From an uncultured Lachnospiraceae bacterium (lineage in GTDB: Bacteria > Bacillota > Clostridia > Lachnospirales > Lachnospiraceae), in NCBI GenBank assembly GCA_949155905.1, contig CASCWU010000015.1, positions 1-47,843 on the forward strand: 47,843 bases of DNA, given 5' to 3'. The stretch's first letter is position 1. Each line of letters starts with the position of its first letter. Positions 42,450 to 47,843 of this stretch are shown one piece after another. Below the pieces are notes generated by a model. It searched no databases, was not told where the DNA came from, and was given only the letters and a program-made list of their open reading frames with translations. Both the position numbers and the translations under genes were made by a program.

Positions 42450-44402
42450 ATGAAAAAACGGAAGTATTTTAAAGCTATCACCATAGCCAGCCTTATGCTG
42501 CTGACGGGTATTCTTTTTTGGGCATGGCTCTTTTCCTCTCCCTTAAAAAGCCGTCTCACCTTAGAAGCAGGCGACTGGGAGCTGACCGGAAGAGAATTTC
42601 TTCGCCTGGGGATTCCCGGGCTGAATTATCATCTTCTAACAGACCTGACTGCTATTGATACGCATGTACCAGGCGATTACCCGGTACAGTTTTTAGTCAA
42701 TGGCCGGACGCAGGTCTGTTTGCTGCGCATCCGTGATACCAGACCGCCTGTCGCCACCATACAGGATGTAACCATACCAGTCGGCGCTCCCTTACAGTTG
42801 AAAGATTTTTTAGCCAGCCTGGAGGAAGAAACTGCTTTAGTATTGCGCCTTTATCCGCTTCCTGAGGATACTACTTCCGGAAAAAATACTACCTCTCAGA
42901 AGGAGGCAATCTCCCAAACAAAACCTCTGGCGGAGGAAAATCTGCCTTTTCAAAACGATTTTCCATCTGAGCCAAATGCTTCCAGTGCCTCCCAAAACGC
43001 TCCGGCAAAAGCGATTTCAGAACTGTCTCCGGGAAGCTACTCTCTGCTTCTGCATTTTACAGATGCCGGAGGGAATGAGAGCCAATATTCGGTCAGCCTG
43101 ACGGTCTGCGGTGTGCAGGCCTCCTGTCAGGCCGAGCTGGGTGACGAAACCTTTTCCGCTTCCCATTACCAGTTTTCAGAAGCCGAGATCTCCTCTTACA
43201 GCAGTGCAGATTCCAGATTTTTTCCACGCTCTGACGAGCTTTCCTATCAAACTGATATCACCCCGCTTTTATCGCAGGCCGGAGTCCATCAGATTACTCT
43301 AAAGGCAAACGGAATGACTGTCCCGGTGGAACTAATCGTAGCGGATACGACCGCGCCTAAGGTGACGAAAAAAAAGCTCTCGCTCTGGCTGGGGGAAACA
43401 GCCAAGCCAAAGGATTTTACAAAAAAAATCACCGACGCCTCTTCTGTCTCTGTTCGGTTCGTCAAAAAGCCGGACTTTAAAAAAACCGGGAAGCAAACTG
43501 TAGAGCTTATTGCAGAGGATGAATTTGGCAATGAAACCGCCTTTCACAGCCAGCTTACGATAAAAAAGGACAAAACAGGGCCGGAAATCCTAGGCACGCG
43601 TGATCTTTCCTTTCCGCTTGGCGTCACCATTGCCTACCGAAAATCCGTCTTTGCTGTAGACAACAAGGACGGCGAGGTGTCCTATCAGGTAGACAGTAGC
43701 CAGGTGAATCCAGGAAAAACCGGCCGCTATCCTGTCACCTATTTTGCCGCAGACAGCTCCGGCAACGAAAGCAGTGTCACCGTTTATTTAACGATTACAA
43801 AAGCCCTCTCTATCACAGAGGAAGAGGTGTATGCTCTCGCAGATGAGGTGCTGGCAGAGGTATTCCGTCTGGCAGGACTGAATCAAGCAGTGGGAGCCAA
43901 AGAAAAGACCAATACCAATGGAGCGACCACCAGCTATCATCCAGGAAAAGACACGGCTCTGGATTATCAGGTGCTGTATGCCCTTTATGATTGGTGCCGT
44001 TCCTCCCTCCATTACTCTGGCACCTCCGATAAATCCAGTTCACTTCAGGCGGCCTATGACGGCTTCCTCACCCGTTCCGGCGACTGCTTTACCTATTCCT
44101 CTGTCCTGGATTTGCTGCTGACACGGGCAGGCTTTGAAAGCATGGAGGTCAGACGGAGCCGGACGGATACTTTTCATACCTGGAACTTGGTTCGCTATCA
44201 GGGAGCCTGGTATCATCTGGACGCCTGCCCGCTGCTTTCTGGAGAAGCCTTCGTCCCGTTCCTTGTAAATGATGCGGATTTGCTGGAGTTCTCAGAGGGC
44301 TACGGAATACGTCATCCCGACAAAAGCCATCAGAATTATTATCAGTTTGAGCAAAAACTTTACCCAGAGAGAGGAGATCATTCCATTGAACCACCTAAAT
44401 AA
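42450..44402 (+). CDS. membrane-anchored protein with Ig-like repeats and transglutaminase-like domain
   Basis: Predicted 650-aa protein with an N-terminal signal anchor (about 8-30). The middle contains several beta-sandwich, HYR/bacterial-Ig-like domains (DTRPPVATIQDVTIPVG near 95, DTTAPKVTKKKLSLWLG near 297, KDKTGPEILGTRDLSFPLG near 375) with a Ser/Thr/Gln-rich linker near 145-190. The C-terminal transglutaminase-like core has Cys in SGDCFTYSSVLDLLL near 545, His in TFHTWNLV near 575 and Asp in WYHLDACP near 588, a complete triad. It lies 56 bp after dapB. It overlaps the next gene, whose TTG start falls inside its end, so the two are probably co-translated. Substrate unknown. Confidence 0.87.
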   Translation: MKKRKYFKAITIASLMLLTGILFWAWLFSSPLKSRLTLEAGDWELTGREFLRLGIPGLNYHLLTDLTAIDTHVPGDYPVQFLVNGRTQVCLLRIRDTRPPVATIQDVTIPVGAPLQLKDFLASLEEETALVLRLYPLPEDTTSGKNTTSQKEAISQTKPLAEENLPFQNDFPSEPNASSASQNAPAKAISELSPGSYSLLLHFTDAGGNESQYSVSLTVCGVQASCQAELGDETFSASHYQFSEAEISSYSSADSRFFPRSDELSYQTDITPLLSQAGVHQITLKANGMTVPVELIVADTTAPKVTKKKLSLWLGETAKPKDFTKKITDASSVSVRFVKKPDFKKTGKQTVELIAEDEFGNETAFHSQLTIKKDKTGPEILGTRDLSFPLGVTIAYRKSVFAVDNKDGEVSYQVDSSQVNPGKTGRYPVTYFAADSSGNESSVTVYLTITKALSITEEEVYALADEVLAEVFRLAGLNQAVGAKEKTNTNGATTSYHPGKDTALDYQVLYALYDWCRSSLHYSGTSDKSSSLQAAYDGFLTRSGDCFTYSSVLDLLLTRAGFESMEVRRSRTDTFHTWNLVRYQGAWYHLDACPLLSGEAFVPFLVNDADLLEFSEGYGIRHPDKSHQNYYQFEQKLYPERGDHSIEPPK

Positions 44403-46242
44403 TCCTGTCTGTAAGCAACGAATGGACTACCGCCAGAAAATGCCCCGGCACCTTTTGGAATACCTGGAGCAGACAGCCGCCGCCTATCCGAACGCTCCTG
44501 CCTACTGCTCGGAGCAGGAGCGGTTTTGCTGGCGGGAGGTTGAGCGCCTGGCCAAACAGATTGGATGCTTTCTGCTTTCTTTTCTGGAAAAATCAGGAAA
44601 ACCCTTTCACTCTCCCTCTAAACAGCCCTTCATCGCGCTTTTCATGGAAAAAGCTCCTCATACCGTGCTTGCCATGCTGGGAAGCCTCTATGCCGGCGGG
44701 TACTATACGGTTCTTAATCCTGCGCTGGCAGAGGCTGGAAAAAGTCCCCTGGCAGAGCTTCTGCGTTTTTTAAAGCCGGACATCCTCTTGTATGATGCCA
44801 CCTGGGCAACACAGACAGAACAGCTTTTTTCAAAAGAAACCACTCTTTCCGAGGAGCTTCCTTCTCTCTGTCTGGATACCTGTTTGGATAACTGTCTGCA
44901 AAAATCCGCCGTCTCTGTTTCTACCGCATTCTCTGAGCAAGCCTCCTTCCTGGAAGCCGTCTCCCTGTATGACATCCGAAGGGCCGCTTCTCCCTCCGAT
45001 ACGATTTGCCTGACTGTCACCTCCAGCTCCAGCGGCCAGCCGAAGTGCGTCGAAACCAGTCATTTGTCCGTCATCCGCTATATTGACGCATTAGCAGACA
45101 TTCTGCAGACGGACGAAACAACAGTTTTTGGCAATCAGGCGCCCTTTTGCTTTGACGCCTGTATGAAAGAGCTATTTGTTTCGATGAAATGCGGCGGAAG
45201 CGCCTGGATGATTCCTTCCGAGCTGTTTTCCAAGCCGGAAGATCTGATCGGATATCTGAACCGGCACCAAATCAATACGATTTGCTGGGTATCCTCTGCC
45301 TATTCCCTTGCTGCGGCGACAGATGCCTTCGCCAGTCTGCGCCCGGAATTTCTGCGGACTGCCGCCTTTGGCAGTGAAGTACTCCCGCCCTCTGTCCTGG
45401 CTTATTGGCAAAGTGCGCTGCCGGAGGTATCCTTTTTCAATCTTTACGGCCCGACGGAGGCGACCGGAATGAGCTGCTATTATCCGGTTCCGCGGCATGC
45501 TGCGGCTTCTTCACAGCAGGAAACGCCTCATCCAGAAATTTCTGAGCAGGAAACGTCCTGGGCAGCCGAACCGATTCCGATTGGCAGGCCGTTTCCGGGC
45601 GTAGAAATCTATTTGCTGGGAGAAAACGGGCAGCCTGTACCAGACGGAGAGCCTGGAGAGCTGTATATCAAAAGCAACCGGCTGGCAAAGGGGTATTACC
45701 GTCAGGAAGAGTTGACGAAACAGGTATTTTTCGCCCAGGCTCCTTTTGCTGACTCCACGAACACCAGCTCCACATCTGAGGCTGGCCTCCCGTCGGAGAT
45801 GGCCTCGACTTATCCATTTTCAGAAATGGCCTCGCCTTATTCCTTTTACCGCACAGGGGATCTTGCCAAACGGCTGCCGTCCAGAGATCTGGTTTTTCTG
45901 GGACGGAAGGATTTCCAGGTAAAACGGATGGGCTACCGGATTGATCTGGAGGAGCTGGAACGGCTGGCGATGGCCTGCCCTCAAGTAAAAAGCTGCTGCT
46001 GCGTGCAGAAACCAGACGGCCGGATTGTGCTTTATGTATTACAGCATACGGATGCGCCGCTCCCTGCTGCCACTGGCTCTGTCCATGCGCCGCACTCCGC
46101 TGCTGCCCTTACCTCCCGGATCTCTGCCCTGCTCCGCCAAAGCCTGCCGTCTTATGCCCTGCCGAACCGTATCATCCTGCGGAAGTCGTTTCCGTTTCTT
46201 CCGAATGGGAAAATTGATCGAAGAAGGCTAAAGGAGGAGTAA
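44386..46242 (+). CDS. DltA-like AMP-binding amino acid adenylation enzyme
   Basis: Predicted 618-aa adenylate-forming enzyme. Core motifs are TVTSSSSGQPKCVETS near 208, FNLYGPTEATGMSCY near 351, FYRTGDLAKRLP near 486, GRKDFQVKRMGYRIDLEELE near 508 and the catalytic-lysine end LPNGKIDRRRL near 605. The order and the short C-terminal domain resemble D-alanine:carrier-protein ligase DltA, but about 100 extra residues lie in three low-complexity inserts (near 160-200, 380-400 and 450-480). It should activate a carboxylate and pass it to the ACP encoded at 47556. TTG 44386 is chosen because GAGAGGAG lies 9 bases upstream; ATG 44422 has no site. The substrate need not be D-alanine. Confidence 0.85.
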   Translation: MNHLNNPVCKQRMDYRQKMPRHLLEYLEQTAAAYPNAPAYCSEQERFCWREVERLAKQIGCFLLSFLEKSGKPFHSPSKQPFIALFMEKAPHTVLAMLGSLYAGGYYTVLNPALAEAGKSPLAELLRFLKPDILLYDATWATQTEQLFSKETTLSEELPSLCLDTCLDNCLQKSAVSVSTAFSEQASFLEAVSLYDIRRAASPSDTICLTVTSSSSGQPKCVETSHLSVIRYIDALADILQTDETTVFGNQAPFCFDACMKELFVSMKCGGSAWMIPSELFSKPEDLIGYLNRHQINTICWVSSAYSLAAATDAFASLRPEFLRTAAFGSEVLPPSVLAYWQSALPEVSFFNLYGPTEATGMSCYYPVPRHAAASSQQETPHPEISEQETSWAAEPIPIGRPFPGVEIYLLGENGQPVPDGEPGELYIKSNRLAKGYYRQEELTKQVFFAQAPFADSTNTSSTSEAGLPSEMASTYPFSEMASPYSFYRTGDLAKRLPSRDLVFLGRKDFQVKRMGYRIDLEELERLAMACPQVKSCCCVQKPDGRIVLYVLQHTDAPLPAATGSVHAPHSAAALTSRISALLRQSLPSYALPNRIILRKSFPFLPNGKIDRRRLKEE

Positions 46243-46253
46243 ATTTTTCGCAC

Positions 46254-46282
46254 TTGAAAATAGAAGGAAGATATGAAATAAT
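46254..46282 (+). promoter_or_regulatory. possible promoter of the 113-aa protein gene
   Basis: TTGAAA (46254-46259), 17-base spacer, AATAAT (46277-46282), about 40 bases before the start. This suggests that the small gene can be expressed apart from the adenylation gene. Confidence 0.5.
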
Positions 46283-46321
46283 AAAAGGGCTGGCAAATGA
46301 TTTGGCAAAGGTGGTGCAATT

Positions 46322-46663
46322 ATGAAACGATACGCAATCAAACGTTCCACAGATGACAACCATAAAGTTTTGTCTATCCTGAACTATGACGAGCAAAAAA
46401 GAGAATTTACGATTGATATACCGGAAGATGTCACACAACAGGAAGCACCGTTCGTGATGAGCCTTTTTCTCGAAAAGGGAATCCGCCATATCGATCCGGA
46501 ATGGAGTATGCGCTGGGTAAGGGAGCGCATCGTTCCAAGCAGCCGCCAGAACATCGGACAAATCCTGCGGGAAAATCATTTGGAAGCCTATGATGAATAT
46601 TTTTTCCTAATGCAAAACCAGGGCAGATCCTATCAGGATGAATGTTATATTGAGGAATTGTAG
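46322..46663 (+). CDS. uncharacterised 113-aa protein
   Basis: Family not recognised with certainty. It reads as a soluble mixed alpha/beta protein. A first half contains LSILNYDEQKREFTIDIPED, and a conserved-looking second half contains WVRERIVPSSRQNIGQILRE and an acidic end. The latter resembles a segment I associate with small orphan proteins of gut Clostridia, but I cannot name a function. AAGGTGG precedes the ATG and its own promoter is likely. It interrupts the dlt-like cassette between the adenylation enzyme and the methyltransferase, so it may be an unrelated insertion. Confidence 0.72.
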   Translation: MKRYAIKRSTDDNHKVLSILNYDEQKREFTIDIPEDVTQQEAPFVMSLFLEKGIRHIDPEWSMRWVRERIVPSSRQNIGQILRENHLEAYDEYFFLMQNQGRSYQDECYIEEL

Positions 46664-46782
46664 ATATACGCCGATTCCTTTTCCAAACAACTTATTACCA
46701 GGCAGATCGGAAATATCCGTTATCGCAGCACAATATTGCTCTGCAAAAATAGCGATAGGAACTCTGCAAGGAGGAAAATCCC

Positions 46783-47529
46783 ATGATAAAAGAAGACAGC
46801 TCTACCAAATGCTGGAATGAGATCGGGACGGAGTGGATTCAAAAAGCACAGACAAACGATTTCCGAATTTATTATATTATGCCCCATACCTTTTCGCTTC
46901 TGGGCGATGTCCAGGGAAAAAAGCTGCTGGATTTAGGCTGCGGGGAGGGCGGATACGCTAGAGAACTTGCCAGAAAAGGGGCAGATGTCACCGCCGTCGA
47001 TTGTTCTGGCAGCGCGATTGCCTATGCGATAAAAAAGGCGCAGGAAGAGGGCTTACCGATTACCCATCTGCTCCAAAACAGCAATCACTTGTCAGAGCTT
47101 GGAGATGCCGCCTTTGACGTAGTTCTCTGCGCGATGATGTTAATGGATGTGGAGGATTTGCAGGGAACCTTACAAGAGGTTTTCCGTGTCCTAAGACCTG
47201 GCGGCAGCGTCCTACTTTCTCTTTTGCATCCCTGCTTTAAGCCTCCTGCCTGGCATCGCTGGTTCCAGGAGGAGGACGGCATCCAGGTACGGGTAAAGGA
47301 TTACTTTTCACCTGCTGAATGGGAGGGGCAAATCAACGGGGTGGAGGGTAAAGTCATTTACCGGCACAAAACGTTGTCGGAATACGTAAAGGCATTTGTC
47401 CAGGCTGGCTTTGTCATAACTGATATGAACGAGCCGCTTCCGACCTCGGAACAAATAGAGAAATCTTCCCGTATCGAATGGCTTACCCATATACCGATGT
47501 ACCTGTTTGTCACCCTGATAAAACCGTAA
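46783..47529 (+). CDS. class I SAM-dependent methyltransferase
   Basis: Predicted 248-aa methyltransferase. SAM-binding motif I is KLLDLGCGEGGYARELARKG (residues 47-66), the acidic ribose loop VTAVDCSGSAIAYA follows near 70, and motif II/III (FDVVLCAMMLMDVEDLQG, FRVLRPGGSVLLSLLHPCF) lies near 110-150. This is the UbiE/Methyltransf_11 type; the substrate cannot be inferred. A strong AAGGAGG precedes the ATG. The 119-bp gap before it shows no clear promoter. It sits 26 bp before the acyl-carrier-protein gene. Confidence 0.9.
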   Translation: MIKEDSSTKCWNEIGTEWIQKAQTNDFRIYYIMPHTFSLLGDVQGKKLLDLGCGEGGYARELARKGADVTAVDCSGSAIAYAIKKAQEEGLPITHLLQNSNHLSELGDAAFDVVLCAMMLMDVEDLQGTLQEVFRVLRPGGSVLLSLLHPCFKPPAWHRWFQEEDGIQVRVKDYFSPAEWEGQINGVEGKVIYRHKTLSEYVKAFVQAGFVITDMNEPLPTSEQIEKSSRIEWLTHIPMYLFVTLIKP

Positions 47530-47555
47530 TTACCCTACAGAAAGGACGGACTTTT

Positions 47556-47777
47556 ATGGAAACTCTGCTTCAGCTTTTACAGGAGCTGCATGACGATATT
47601 GATTTTACCAAGGCGGAGGGGCTTTTGACGGATCATCTGCTGGACTCCTTTGATCTGGTCAACCTGGTGCTGGCGATCCGACAAAGCTTCGGCGTCCAAA
47701 TCCCGGCTTCTGCTATCCGGCCAGAGCATTTTGACCGGGCAGAAACGATTTATCAGCTAATACAAAAGCTACGCTGA
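47556..47777 (+). CDS. acyl carrier protein / DltC-like carrier
   Basis: Predicted 73-aa four-helix carrier protein. The phosphopantetheine-attachment serine is in LLDSFDLVNLVLAIRQSF near residue 32, matching the D-S-L/F-(D/E)-L pattern. AGAAAGGA precedes the ATG. Small size and company with a DltA-like ligase point to a DltC-like role, receiving the adenylated amino acid or similar acyl group. A membrane acyltransferase (DltB-like MBOAT) would be expected beyond the right edge but is not in view. Confidence 0.85.
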   Translation: METLLQLLQELHDDIDFTKAEGLLTDHLLDSFDLVNLVLAIRQSFGVQIPASAIRPEHFDRAETIYQLIQKLR

Positions 47778-47810
47778 AATAAATTGCGTTTTATCCTTTT
47801 TCAGCAAGAA

Positions 47811-47833
47811 GACTCCGACCTCTTAGGTCGGGG
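47811..47833 (+). other. hairpin resembling an IS200/IS605-type element end
   Basis: CTCCGACC-TCTTA-GGTCGGGG is an 8-bp stem (one G-T pair) with a 5-base loop and no T-run, preceded by AAGA and followed by ATGAATTGCG. AATTGCG also occurs at 47782-47788. The format recalls IS200/IS605-family terminal hairpins and TnpB guide-RNA 3' ends, but no transposase is in the window. Confidence 0.35.
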
Positions 47834-47843
47834 ATGAATTGCG

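Noticed and set aside
46664-46782. Short open frame across the gap before the methyltransferase gene
   Set aside because: It overlaps the methyltransferase start and ribosome binding site, and its composition is not protein-like.

Overview
The window looks like chromosomal DNA of a Gram-positive, sigma-A-using member of the Clostridia, most likely Lachnospiraceae (inference). The evidence is the AGGAGG-type ribosome binding sites, the gdpP-rplI-dnaB and rpsF-ssb-rpsR gene orders, a DUF951 gene, meso-diaminopimelate peptidoglycan genes (murE with a DNPR motif), a SpoIIQ-like degenerate M23 protein, ECF-transporter biology and an AAA-ATPase-like/PDDEXK_9 protein. Most of it is ordinary chromosomal housekeeping with accessory islands between.

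Layout, left to right. (1) 242-1915: AAA-ATPase-like/PD-(D/E)XK protein. (2) 2052-5345, minus: LacI regulator, sugar-phosphate isomerase/epimerase-like protein and Gfo/Idh/MocA oxidoreductase, with a LacI-type operator lying on the promoter. (3) 5489-8560: MerR-like regulator and pyridoxamine kinase (minus), divergent from an ECF S component, probably vitamin B6 salvage. (4) 8673-16625, minus: M20 peptidase, dnaB, rplI, gdpP, a FAD-dependent oxidoreductase, rpsR, ssb and rpsF, each operon with recognisable promoters or terminators. (5) 16804-18476: a small unknown protein, DUF951 and hemolysin III, the last preceded by an AT-rich array of direct and inverted repeats. (6) 18689-22225: a decaying locus with a frame-disrupted AraC regulator, an intact nucleoside hydrolase, and a solute-binding lipoprotein that has lost a segment and its reading frame. 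(7) 22233-33455, minus: transglutaminase/DUF58/MoxR operon, SpoIIQ-like protein, and an AraC-ABC-FtsX operon whose permease carries a very long coiled coil. (8) 33672-42393: dapF-murE-murF-dapA and dapB (plus), interrupted by a secreted CHAP/InlB-repeat protein (minus). (9) 42450-47777: transglutaminase-like secreted protein, DltA-like adenylation enzyme, unknown 113-aa protein, methyltransferase and an acyl carrier protein, a dlt-like cassette running off the right edge. The last 35 bases hold a hairpin resembling an IS200/IS605-type end.

How the genes work together. dapA, dapB, dapF, murE and murF supply diaminopimelate and build the peptidoglycan stem peptide. gdpP sets c-di-AMP levels and is co-transcribed with the ribosomal and helicase genes. 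The final cluster plausibly activates an amino acid or similar carboxylate and loads it on a carrier protein for an envelope modification.

The most unusual signals are: an RF2-like AGGGAA-GCT-GTT-TGA-C junction between the two frames of the AraC gene; a perfect 10-bp dyad that would bury the spoIIQ-like ribosome binding site only in read-through transcripts, beside a sigma-F-like promoter; the 32/33-bp-spaced repeat array before the hemolysin III gene; and several structured intergenic regions (dnaB/M20, gdpP leader, 18579-18648). No CRISPR array, tRNA, rRNA or complete transposon was seen.
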